This document shows, piece after piece, positions 1-6,112 of a stretch of DNA of 6,112 bases. The notes beneath the pieces were generated by a model. It was not told the DNA's origin. It worked only from the letters and a program-made list of their open reading frames with translations, and did not search any database. The number at the start of each line of letters is the position of its first letter. Within the stretch, counting starts at the first letter, position 1. The translations under genes were made by a program, and so were the position numbers. This DNA is from Lachnospiraceae bacterium (lineage in GTDB: Bacteria > Bacillota_A > Clostridia > Lachnospirales > Lachnospiraceae): contig JAILPG010000211.1 in assembly GCA_024699595.1 (NCBI GenBank), positions 1 to 6,112 on the forward strand, read 5' to 3'.

Positions 1-1392
1 CTCAATGGATTCAATGATAGCTTCATTAAGCTCATCGGGAAGGATACCGGTTATATCAGCCCTTTCATGCCGTCCCTTTATACAGGGTGTAAGACCGTAT
101 TCTCCGTCTTTTCTTAAGTGTCCCGTTTTAAACTCACCGTAGGACATATACGGCACTGCCCCGCCTGCGACGGAATATGCCTTTCTCTCAAGCTTCTTTA
201 TATATCTCATGCCCGACAGCACGCTGTCGGTTCCGTAATCTCTCTCATCAACTGCTGCAACGATCGCTGCATTGCAGTTATCTCCATCCCTTCCGGAGTA
301 GCTCATACCGTTAATGCAAAGCTCTCCCTCTGCAGATGATGAATCGATCACATATCCTCCGGGGCACATACAGAAGGAATACACATTTCTTCCCTTCGAG
401 GTCCTGTTTGTGACCTTATAGTCGGATGCGGGAAGTACTGATCCTCTTTCCCTTCCGTACTGTGAGATATCCATCATGCGCTGGCTGTGTTCAAGTCTTA
501 AGCCGACGGCAAAAGGCTTGGCCTTCATGTTCACATTGTTTGCGATCAACATCTCAAAGGTATCGGATGCCGAATGACCCGTAGCAAGGACTACTCTGTC
601 TGCGGATATGAACCTGTCTCCAACGTTTACCCCTGTGATCCTTCCGTCCTTAACGCCGATCCCTGTCACCTTTGTATCAAAGAGAAACTTACATCCCATG
701 CTTTCCATGTCAAGTCTCATCGATCTTACGACCTTTGCGATCACATCGGTCCCCAGATGCGGCTTTGCATCATAGGCAGTCTCTTCTTTTGCACCGTATT
801 TTACAAAGGTATCCAGTACGAACCGGTCCCGTCCGTTTTTATCCTTAACAGAGGTGTTAAGTTTTCCGTCCGAAAAAGCTCCGGCTCCGCCCTCTCCAAA
901 CTGCACATTGCACTCGGGATCAAGGACCCCTGTCTTAAAAAACTTTTCCACGGTTTCCGATCTTTTTACCGTCTCAGAACCCCTCTCGATGACAAGAGGT
1001 GCAAGCCCCGCAAGCGTCAGGATATAGGCACAGAACAGTCCGCAGGGGCCGTCGCCTATGATAACGGGTCTTTTAAGCTCACCCGGATCCCTGTTTTCTG
1101 TTGATGCAGATATCGGAATTGTGTATGGCTTTTCCGTATACTCCGTGATCTTTTTATTTCTGTTTTTTTCAAGTATCTTTTTTTCAAGAGCAGGATCCAC
1201 TGTTACGGCAACCGAATATACATAGTATATTTCAGGCTTCTTTCTTGCATCCAGAGATCTTTTCAGTATCCGGATCTTAGGATCGAAAGCCTTTCCGCCT
1301 GTCTTATTTAAGTTAAGCTCTCTTATTATCTTTTTTTTAAGTGCTTCCATGTCCGCATCTGCAGGAAGCTTCAGATCCGATATCCTGATCAT
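1..1392 (-). CDS. FAD-dependent oxidoreductase, COG2509 family (3' end beyond window)
   Basis: Reading the minus strand from the ATG gives 464 codons with no stop up to the window edge, so the C-terminus is missing; from memory, relatives are roughly 530 residues, which would leave about 70 outside. Residues 1-100 form a lysine-rich N-terminal region typical of this family before the nucleotide-binding fold. A Rossmann FAD-binding motif GDGPCG lies at 113-118 in the context VIIGDGPCGLF, with the acidic strand end VIERG at 134-138. The family block FGEGGAGAFSDGKL is at 165-178, VLATGHSA at 268-275, and a Cys-containing FCMCPGGYV stretch at 340-348. The fold predicts a flavoprotein dehydrogenase/reductase in the cytosol; substrate and physiological role are unknown for the family and I do not assign one. 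It starts 12 bases after the flippase stop with its own AAGGA site, so it is probably cotranscribed. The Cys in GDGPCG replaces the more usual Ala but keeps the three glycines. Confidence 0.9.
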   Translation of the reverse strand, partial: MIRISDLKLPADADMEALKKKIIRELNLNKTGGKAFDPKIRILKRSLDARKKPEIYYVYSVAVTVDPALEKKILEKNRNKKITEYTEKPYTIPISASTENRDPGELKRPVIIGDGPCGLFCAYILTLAGLAPLVIERGSETVKRSETVEKFFKTGVLDPECNVQFGEGGAGAFSDGKLNTSVKDKNGRDRFVLDTFVKYGAKEETAYDAKPHLGTDVIAKVVRSMRLDMESMGCKFLFDTKVTGIGVKDGRITGVNVGDRFISADRVVLATGHSASDTFEMLIANNVNMKAKPFAVGLRLEHSQRMMDISQYGRERGSVLPASDYKVTNRTSKGRNVYSFCMCPGGYVIDSSSAEGELCINGMSYSGRDGDNCNAAIVAAVDERDYGTDSVLSGMRYIKKLERKAYSVAGGAVPYMSYGEFKTGHLRKDGEYGLTPCIKGRHERADITGILPDELNEAIIESIE

Positions 1393-1398
1393 AAAATA

Positions 1399-1403
1399 TC
1401 CTT
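1399..1403 (-). promoter_or_regulatory. Ribosome binding site of the FAD oxidoreductase gene
   Basis: The minus strand reads AAGGA followed by six bases (TATTTT) and then ATG. It fills nearly the whole gap after the flippase stop codon and fixes the start of the oxidoreductase. Confidence 0.75.
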
Positions 1404-1404
1404 A

Positions 1405-3057
1405 TCATATCAGATGCAAGAATCTTGCTATCGCTGCCAGTGCGTTTCCGCCGGGGAAGGCTCTGATCTCGGATTCTCTTACGCCCTTTAACAGAAGAAG
1501 TGCCACAAAATAAACTATAACGGCAAGTATCATTGCGATCAGGCATGAAACCGCATTTCCGAGCTTTTTACTTAAAAGGAAATAGGCAAGTCCGCATACA
1601 AGACCCATGATAAGGGATGCGGCAAGCGGTATCAGAAAGGTTCTTAATATCTCCTGTCTGTATCCCAGATGCTTCTTTATATCGATCCAGTTTAATATGC
1701 ATACGAGAAGCGAGAAGACTATTATCGATATCACGACACCGTAGAGTTTCAGATCAGCGACTGCCGTAAACAGATACAGCACTCCAAGATGAAGCACAAG
1801 TGCGATCGCAGCGTTTCTTACAGGAACGTTCATCCTGTTAATACCCTGCAGGACACCGTTTGAAAGAGTCGACATCGAATAAAATACTACCGATACCGAT
1901 CCCATCCTGAGTAACATCGCGGCTGTTTCGATATCTCCCGTAAACAGAAGCGACAGGATCGGCTCACCAAGTACGGCAAGACCTACCGCACAGGGTATCG
2001 CAACTATCATGACAAACCTCATGCCCATCCTGACCTTTCGTCTGGCGCTCTTTCTGTCTCCTCTCTCAATGCTGTCGGTGAGTGACGGCATCATCGAGGA
2101 GCACAGTGCATTTGCAAGCGCTACGGGCACGTTGATTATCGTCTTGTATTTTGTGCTGAATATGCCCCAGTACGAGGCTATGGTAAACTCCGAAAGTCCC
2201 CTGTTTCCCATGACTTTGCCAAAGACTCCCTGGTCAAGCACATCGGAGATATTGTAGATGGTAGAGCTTAGGATGACCGGAAATATCGTAAGCAATAGGA
2301 ACCTGAATATCCTCTTATAGGATTCTACATGCCCCGGCCCGTCCTCTGCCATCCTTTCGTTGAATCTCTTTCTGTATATAAAAAAAACGATCAGCAGAAA
2401 CAGCATGCCGGCCAGAGCGCCGGAAAGCGTACCAAATGTTCCTCCCGCGGCACCGTAAGCATAGGCATAGGCTTCATCCCGAAGAAGCGCCGAGACCCTG
2501 GTTCCGTAATTAAACAGGGTTATGGCCGCTACAACGGACATCACGGCATTTACTATCTGTTCAAGCAGCTGTGATACCGCGGTAGGCATCATGGTGCCCA
2601 TACCCTGGAAAAAACCGCGCAGAACGCCCATAAGGGCTACCACAAAGAGCGCCGGTGCAAGTACTCTCAGTGCTATCGCACTTCTCGGAAGGCTCATTAT
2701 GGTCGAAGCCATTACGTCCGCGCCAAACAGAACTATCATACAGGCAGCGGCACCTGTAACGGTGGCGAAGACCAGAGCACATCTTAACAGTCTTTTTGCG
2801 TTGGTATACTGTTCCCTGGCTATCCTTGCCGCTATAAGCTTTGATACTGCTACCGGCAGGGAATATGAAGATATGATGAGCATTATGGAATAGATCTGAA
2901 ATGCAGCTGAATAATATCCCATTCCGCTGTCGCCGATGGTCTTCTGAAGCGGAATACGGTATGACAGACCGATTATCCTTGATATTATCCCGGCGAAGGC
3001 TAAGATACCCCCCTGCACTATAAAATTAGAACTTTTTTTCTCCCTCTGACTCGCCAT
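1405..3057 (-). CDS. SpoVB/MurJ-like oligosaccharide flippase (MOP superfamily)
   Basis: A 550-residue, strongly hydrophobic integral membrane protein, close to the length usual for SpoVB/YtgP-type polysaccharide transporters of the MOP (MATE-related) superfamily, which have about 14 membrane spans. Visible family marks are ISRIIGLSYRIPL at 25-37, GYYSAAFQIY at 47-56, LRGFFQGMGTMMPTAVSQ at 146-163 leading into LLEQIVN, and LQGINRMNVPVRN at 403-415. Hydrophobic segments occur near residues 12-32, 52-72, 92-112, 130-147, 162-182, 206-227, 250-270, 348-372, 386-404, 413-433, 437-457, 473-495 and 501-523. Members move lipid-linked sugar precursors such as lipid II across the cytoplasmic membrane; the exact cargo here is not visible. 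It could be the main MurJ-type lipid II flippase (like B. subtilis YtgP), a sporulation-type SpoVB paralogue, or a polysaccharide exporter. The ATG matches the family N-terminus but has no good Shine-Dalgarno; it follows the ybeY stop by 15 bases, suggesting translational coupling. Confidence 0.88.
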   Translation of the reverse strand: MASQREKKSSNFIVQGGILAFAGIISRIIGLSYRIPLQKTIGDSGMGYYSAAFQIYSIMLIISSYSLPVAVSKLIAARIAREQYTNAKRLLRCALVFATVTGAAACMIVLFGADVMASTIMSLPRSAIALRVLAPALFVVALMGVLRGFFQGMGTMMPTAVSQLLEQIVNAVMSVVAAITLFNYGTRVSALLRDEAYAYAYGAAGGTFGTLSGALAGMLFLLIVFFIYRKRFNERMAEDGPGHVESYKRIFRFLLLTIFPVILSSTIYNISDVLDQGVFGKVMGNRGLSEFTIASYWGIFSTKYKTIINVPVALANALCSSMMPSLTDSIERGDRKSARRKVRMGMRFVMIVAIPCAVGLAVLGEPILSLLFTGDIETAAMLLRMGSVSVVFYSMSTLSNGVLQGINRMNVPVRNAAIALVLHLGVLYLFTAVADLKLYGVVISIIVFSLLVCILNWIDIKKHLGYRQEILRTFLIPLAASLIMGLVCGLAYFLLSKKLGNAVSCLIAMILAVIVYFVALLLLKGVRESEIRAFPGGNALAAIARFLHLI

Positions 3058-3072
3058 GTTAGATGAATATGC

Positions 3073-3573
3073 TTAGCATTCCCTTTTGATATCGAGAAGA
3101 TCCATAATAATCCTCTGCTTCTCCTCCATCAGGATCCTGTCATCCTCCTCAAAATGGTCATATCCAATTAAGTGTAACATACTGTGAACGATTAGGAAAG
3201 CATATTCTCTGCGTATACTGTGACCGTATTCCTCTGCCTGACTGATGATCTTATCGACCGACAGCACTATGTCACCAAGCATGAGCTCACCGGTCTCAGG
3301 ATCTATGCTGTCAGAGTTTTCATCGATCTGCGAAAAATCCGCAGGAGACGTAAATTCTGTCATCGGAAAGGAAAGGACATCCGTTTCGGAATCGACCCCT
3401 CTCGTATCTCTGTTTATCTCCCGTATCTCTTCGTTTCCCGTTATGAGCAGACTGACCTCGGCTTCGAAAGGACAGTTTTCCTCTTTAAGCACGGTTCTTA
3501 CGATCTCTTCAAACAGTGCTTCATGATCAAAACCAAAATCATGCTTTTTTTCCAGGTCTGTGTTTAGGGTCAC
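3073..3573 (-). CDS. ybeY: Endoribonuclease YbeY (rRNA maturation factor)
   Basis: A 166-residue cytosolic metalloprotein, normal for the family. The zinc-binding signature HSMLHLIGYDH is at 130-140, giving His130, His134 and His140. The conserved NRDTRGVDSETDVLSFPM block is at 54-71, with Arg58 matching the family's invariant arginine, and LGDIVLS is at 99-105. YbeY is known to act as a single-strand RNase in 16S rRNA 3'-end maturation and ribosome quality control. The open frame extends 24 codons further upstream to an ATG at 3645, but that extension lies wholly within phoH and lacks family resemblance. The GTG chosen here has GGAG eight bases upstream and gives an N-terminus of expected length. 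With this start the gene overlaps the end of phoH by 35 bases in a different frame, so coupled translation is likely. The neighbouring phoH gene is its usual partner across bacteria. Confidence 0.95.
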   Translation of the reverse strand: MTLNTDLEKKHDFGFDHEALFEEIVRTVLKEENCPFEAEVSLLITGNEEIREINRDTRGVDSETDVLSFPMTEFTSPADFSQIDENSDSIDPETGELMLGDIVLSVDKIISQAEEYGHSIRREYAFLIVHSMLHLIGYDHFEEDDRILMEEKQRIIMDLLDIKREC

Positions 3574-4567
3574 CTTTTTTTCTCCAGTCAGTTGTAGATT
3601 TCTTCTTATTCCCGGCAAGGCCTGCTTCATAATCGTCATAGGCACGGACGATCTTCTGCACTAACGGATGTCTGACAACATCCCTTGCCGTAAGCTCCTT
3701 AAAGCTTATGTCTTCTATATTTTTCAGAACCTTCATCGCGACATCCAGTCCGGATACGGTACCGGGAGTAAGGTCCTTCTGGGTCAGATCACCCGTTATC
3801 ACGGCCTTTGAGCCGAAACCTATCCTGGTAAGGAACATCTTCATCTGCGCGGGAGTGGTATTCTGCGCTTCATCAAGTATGATATAGGCATTATCGAGAG
3901 TCCTTCCTCTCATATAGGCAAGAGGTGCCACCTCTATAAGTCCCTTTTCCGTATTCTTTAAAAAGCTGTCCGCCCCCATTATCTGATACAGCGCATCATA
4001 CAAAGGACGAAGATAGGGATCGACCTTGCTCTGAAGATCACCGGGTAAAAATCCGAGCTTCTCACCTGCCTCTATGGCAGGTCTTGTTAAGATTATCCTG
4101 CCGACCTCTTCATTCTTAAAGGCAGTGATGGCCATTGCCATTGCAAGATAGGTTTTTCCCGTTCCTGCAGGTCCCGAGCAGAATACGATCATGTTGTTCC
4201 TTATTGCATCCACATATTCCTTCTGTCCGAGTGTCTTGGGCTTTACAGGTCTGCCCGCCACCGTATGGCAGATGATGTCACCGTCGATCTCTTCCATGAC
4301 GTTTCTTTTGTTTTCCCTTGCCAGAGATATCGCATATTCCACGTTCTGATCGTCTATTTCATTTCCTCTCTTATACAGGCTGCAAAGTTCCTCCAGTACG
4401 GCCGCTGCCATATCTGCATTTTCTTTTTCCCCGGATATCAGGGTCTTTGTGTCCCTCTCAACGATCTTTACATCAAAGGCCTGTGCGATCCGCTTGATAT
4501 GGCTGTCAAGGCCACCGAATATGCTCCTCTTTGAATCCTGTGAAATATCTACCGTTCTTTCCGCCAC
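3539..4567 (-). CDS. phoH: PhoH-family ATPase (PhoH-like protein, YbeZ type)
   Basis: A 342-residue cytosolic P-loop NTPase. Residues 1-110 form the N-terminal region typical of PhoH-like proteins (a small RNA-binding-like domain in homologues); the PhoH domain follows from about 112 to 315. Walker A is GPAGTGKT at 132-139, Walker B is YIILDEAQNTT at 228-238, with the sensor-like VITGDLTQKDL at 256-266 and the conserved RHPLVQKIVRAY at 299-310. The last 22 residues are a strongly basic tail (KKK, RKK, GKK). The family is related to superfamily 1 helicases and is linked to RNA metabolism with YbeY; the biochemical role of this type is still poorly defined. The start is GTG, with GGAGG five bases upstream and no better in-frame start. 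Its 3' end overlaps ybeY by 35 bases. The symbol follows family naming; it does not imply phosphate regulation here. Confidence 0.94.
   Translation of the reverse strand: MAERTVDISQDSKRSIFGGLDSHIKRIAQAFDVKIVERDTKTLISGEKENADMAAAVLEELCSLYKRGNEIDDQNVEYAISLARENKRNVMEEIDGDIICHTVAGRPVKPKTLGQKEYVDAIRNNMIVFCSGPAGTGKTYLAMAMAITAFKNEEVGRIILTRPAIEAGEKLGFLPGDLQSKVDPYLRPLYDALYQIMGADSFLKNTEKGLIEVAPLAYMRGRTLDNAYIILDEAQNTTPAQMKMFLTRIGFGSKAVITGDLTQKDLTPGTVSGLDVAMKVLKNIEDISFKELTARDVVRHPLVQKIVRAYDDYEAGLAGNKKKSTTDWRKKGDPKHRPGKKA
3582..3585 (-). promoter_or_regulatory. Ribosome binding site deciding the ybeY GTG start
   Basis: The minus strand reads GGAG, then seven A and one G, then GTG. The site lies inside the phoH coding sequence. 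It supports the internal GTG start over the ATG at 3645. The spacer is a homopolymer, so length changes in it would alter SD-to-start spacing. Confidence 0.7.
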
Positions 4568-4632
4568 CTTATCCTCCGTATCATTTATACAGCCGGCAAA
4601 GACCTTTTATTCCGGCGTTTTCTGCATTTCAT
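4568..4632 (-). other. 65-base spacer between pdp and phoH with a weak stem-loop
   Basis: This is the longest non-coding gap in the window. It contains an inverted repeat, gccgg at 4592-4596 against ccggc at 4612-4616, with a possible inner three-pair AAA/TTT extension. On the transcribed strand no U-run follows, so it is not a recognisable intrinsic terminator. TATAAA occurs on the minus strand just upstream of the phoH ribosome binding site, but no -35-like hexamer sits at the right distance. The spacer most likely only carries the phoH ribosome binding site; the hairpin could affect mRNA stability or processing. Confidence 0.4.
4573..4577 (-). promoter_or_regulatory. Ribosome binding site of phoH
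   Basis: The minus strand reads GGAGG, then ATAAG, then GTG. This full core Shine-Dalgarno with a short five-base spacer supports the GTG start of phoH. Confidence 0.8.
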
Positions 4633-5937
4633 TTACGATATCACATCCATGATAAGCGGTCCCTTCGTGACCTCTTTATCCGAAACGATGACTGCCTCTT
4701 TAAGTCTTTCATAGCCCTCCGAAAGCTTATGCCTGTCATTTGCATAAAGCGTTGCGATCACATCGCCTTTTTCCACTCTGTCGGCTGTCTTTTTCTCAAA
4801 GACGATACCTACCGAGGGATCGATGATATCCTCTTTGCTCCTTCTGCCGCCTCCTAAAAGAAGCGATGCATTTCCGACCTCTTCGCACTCGATCTTTGAT
4901 ACGTATCCGTCACATTCAGCCTTTAGCTGCATACTGAGGGATGCCCTTTCAAAGGAATCCGTATCATATACATACTTTCTGTCTGATCCCTGGTTTTCTA
5001 CAAACTGCGCGAGCTTTTCAAGGGCCGAGCCGTCCTCTATCGTCTTTTTAAGCATTGCCCTTGCTTCTTCTATGTTATCGGTCTTTTTGGCAAGCAGCAC
5101 CATATTCGCTCCAAGCTCGATGGATATCTCCAGAAGATCCTTTGGTCCGTTACCCTTAAGTGTATCTATCGCTTCTATCACTTCAAGAGTATTCCCGACT
5201 GCATAGCCAAGCGGTTCATCCATGTCCGAAATGACAGCGGTCACTCTTTTTCCTGAAAGCTTTCCTATCGATACCATTTCGGCCGCAAGAGCTCTGGCAT
5301 CATCGATATTCTTCATAAAGGCACCGCTTCCGCAGGTTACATCGAGTACTATGCCGTCACAGCCCGCCGCAAGCTTCTTGCTCATGATCGAGCTTGCGAT
5401 AAGCGACATGTTATCGACAGTTCCCGTAACATCTCTGAGAGCATAGAGTTTCTTATCCGCAGGAGCAAGATCCTTTGTCTGTCCCATAAGGGCTACTCCT
5501 ATCGTATTTACTCCGGATATGAATTCTTCCTCCGTAAGATCCGTTCTGAAGCCCTTAAAGCTTTCAAGCTTGTCTATGGTACCTCCGGTATGCCCTAGCC
5601 CTCTTCCTGACATTTTGGCTACCGGAACACCAAGGGAAGCGACCATCGGTGCAAGCACGAGCGAAGTCTTGTCTCCGACACCTCCCGTTGAATGCTTGTC
5701 GACCTTTATCCCGTTTATCGCAGAAAGGTCGAGTATATCGCCGCTGTATTTCATTGCCATTGTAAGATCTAACGTCTCATTTTTATCAAGGCCCTTATAA
5801 TAGATAGCCATCATAAGCGCCGAGATCTGATAATCAGGGATCCTTCCGGCAGTATATCCTTCTATGATCCAGTAGATCTCTTCTTTTGAAAGGATCCCTC
5901 CGTTTCTTTTCTTTTTAATAAGATCGACCATCAGCAT
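4633..5937 (-). CDS. pdp: Pyrimidine-nucleoside phosphorylase
   Basis: A 434-residue enzyme, the usual length for this family, that cleaves uridine, thymidine and deoxyuridine with phosphate to the free base and (deoxy)ribose 1-phosphate in cytosolic nucleoside salvage. An N-terminal helical domain is followed by the phosphate-binding KHSTGGVGDKTS at 81-92 and the family signature SGRGLGHTGGTIDKLE at 110-125. Base-binding residues expected from structures of homologues are present: Arg168 in LYALRDVTGTV, and Ser183 and Lys187 in SSIMSKK. The C-terminal alpha/beta domain is intact, with LLLGGGRRSKEDIIDPSVG at 359-377. Lys108 and the close match to Bacillus-type sequences favour broad pyrimidine-nucleoside phosphorylase over thymidine-specific DeoA, though sequence alone does not prove specificity. 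The ATG is preferred over an in-frame GTG three codons upstream because that GTG is part of the Shine-Dalgarno, and because homologues begin MxMVDII, like MLMVDLI here. It follows rlmH by 21 bases. Confidence 0.95.
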   Translation of the reverse strand: MLMVDLIKKKRNGGILSKEEIYWIIEGYTAGRIPDYQISALMMAIYYKGLDKNETLDLTMAMKYSGDILDLSAINGIKVDKHSTGGVGDKTSLVLAPMVASLGVPVAKMSGRGLGHTGGTIDKLESFKGFRTDLTEEEFISGVNTIGVALMGQTKDLAPADKKLYALRDVTGTVDNMSLIASSIMSKKLAAGCDGIVLDVTCGSGAFMKNIDDARALAAEMVSIGKLSGKRVTAVISDMDEPLGYAVGNTLEVIEAIDTLKGNGPKDLLEISIELGANMVLLAKKTDNIEEARAMLKKTIEDGSALEKLAQFVENQGSDRKYVYDTDSFERASLSMQLKAECDGYVSKIECEEVGNASLLLGGGRRSKEDIIDPSVGIVFEKKTADRVEKGDVIATLYANDRHKLSEGYERLKEAVIVSDKEVTKGPLIMDVIS

Positions 5938-5943
5938 GTGATC

Positions 5944-5952
5944 CACCTCCTT
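5944..5952 (-). promoter_or_regulatory. Extended ribosome binding site of pdp
   Basis: The minus strand reads AAGGAGGTG followed by GATCAC and ATG. All nine bases complement the typical 3' end of bacterial 16S rRNA (CACCTCCTT), an unusually complete match that predicts strong initiation. It settles the start at the ATG rather than the GTG embedded in the site. Confidence 0.85.
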
Positions 5953-5958
5953 GTGCTC

Positions 5959-6112
5959 TTATTTATGATAAGGTTCTCCGGCATTTATCTTCATTGCCCT
6001 GTATATCTGCTCTGACAGTATCACCCTCATTAACTGGTGTGGGAATGTGAATCTCGAAAAGCTTAGATGCATGTCGCCTCTATCCGTTACCGTTTTATGA
6101 AGCCCAAGGGAG
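5959..6112 (-). CDS. rlmH: 23S rRNA (pseudouridine1915-N3)-methyltransferase RlmH, C-terminal part
   Basis: Only the last 50 codons and the TAA stop lie in the window; the 5' part, about two thirds of a family protein of roughly 155-160 residues, is beyond the right edge. The visible protein begins [12 protein letters not shown] and ends with the family hallmark [20 protein letters not shown] followed by [15 protein letters not shown]. RlmH is a SPOUT-class methyltransferase that uses S-adenosylmethionine to methylate pseudouridine 1915 in helix 69 of 23S rRNA on assembled 70S ribosomes. The start of the visible part (SLG) belongs to the loop that helps form the knotted cofactor site, and the C-terminal YHK end is intact. 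It lies 21 bases ahead of pdp on the same strand and is probably cotranscribed with it. Confidence 0.95.
   Translation of the reverse strand, partial: SLGLHKTVTDRGDMHLSFSRFTFPHQLMRVILSEQIYRAMKINAGEPYHK

Noticed and set aside
574..1104. Plus-strand open frame of 176 codons
   Set aside because: It lies antisense within the FAD oxidoreductase, has no ribosome binding site that I can see, and its translation is Cys/His/Arg-rich with no recognisable domain. The minus-strand frame here has clear FAD motifs.
1331..1338. A8 run near the start of the FAD oxidoreductase as a phase-variation switch
   Set aside because: Eight A within lysine codons is common in this composition, the frame is intact, and nothing suggests a surface or contingency function.
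2009..2893. Three overlapping plus-strand open frames opposite the flippase
   Set aside because: They are shadows of a long hydrophobic gene on the other strand, with no family motifs and low-complexity composition.
3220..3567. Plus-strand open frames of 93-115 codons opposite ybeY
   Set aside because: They are antisense to well-conserved YbeY coding sequence and show no domain or initiation signal.
3574..3645. N-terminal extension of YbeY to an ATG at 3645
   Set aside because: The extra 24 residues lie fully within phoH, do not resemble YbeY N-termini, and the internal GTG has a well-spaced GGAG.
4592..4616. Intrinsic terminator between pdp and phoH
   Set aside because: The stem has only five pairs plus a weak inner extension, and no U-tract follows on the transcribed strand.
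4578..4620. Promoter for phoH in the spacer (TATAAA on the minus strand)
   Set aside because: No TTGACA-like element lies 16-18 bases upstream; the match is too weak to call.
4823..5800. Serine-rich plus-strand open frames opposite pdp
   Set aside because: The serine/proline-rich translations are typical of antisense reading of this codon usage; pdp on the minus strand is unambiguous.
1..6112. CRISPR arrays, tRNA/rRNA genes, insertion sequences, phage or defence modules
   Set aside because: No direct-repeat array, no tRNA-like arms, no transposase or integrase motifs and no terminal repeats were seen; nearly every base is accounted for by six core genes.

Overview
The window holds six genes, all on the minus strand and tightly packed. 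Read in the direction of transcription (from 6112 down to 1) they are: the 3' end of rlmH, a pyrimidine-nucleoside phosphorylase gene (pdp/deoA family), a phoH-family ATPase gene, ybeY, a SpoVB/MurJ-like lipid-linked oligosaccharide flippase gene, and a COG2509-type FAD-dependent oxidoreductase gene that runs off the left edge. Gaps are 21, 65, -35 (overlap), 15 and 12 bases. No convincing terminator lies between any of them, so the simplest reading is one transcript entering from the right and leaving on the left.

The organism is probably a low-to-mid GC Bacillota of the class Clostridia, plausibly Lachnospiraceae. This rests on the resemblance of the proteins as remembered, strong AGGAGG-type ribosome binding sites, free use of GTG starts and AGA/AGG/ATA codons, a Bacillus-type pyrimidine-nucleoside phosphorylase, and a SpoVB-like flippase. 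It is an inference; no 16S or other marker is present.

Region by region: 5959-6112 is the last 50 codons of rlmH (23S rRNA pseudouridine methyltransferase). 4633-5937 is pyrimidine-nucleoside phosphorylase, for nucleoside salvage. 4568-4632 is the only noticeable spacer (65 bases), with a weak hairpin and no clear promoter or terminator. 3539-4567 is phoH and 3073-3573 is ybeY, overlapping by 35 bases; PhoH and YbeY form a widely conserved pair tied to rRNA maturation and RNA quality control. 1405-3057 is the multi-spanning flippase. 1-1392 is the FAD oxidoreductase, N-terminal 464 residues only.

Three of the six genes (rlmH, phoH, ybeY) serve ribosome or RNA maturation, and the phosphorylase can recycle pyrimidine nucleosides arising from RNA turnover. 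The last two genes (envelope flippase, redox enzyme) look like housekeeping passengers. Two starts differ from the longest open frame: pdp begins at an ATG three codons inside it, and ybeY at a GTG 24 codons inside it. I see no mobile element, CRISPR array, RNA gene, defence system or other novel system. This is an ordinary core-genome region, and the findings below are modest.
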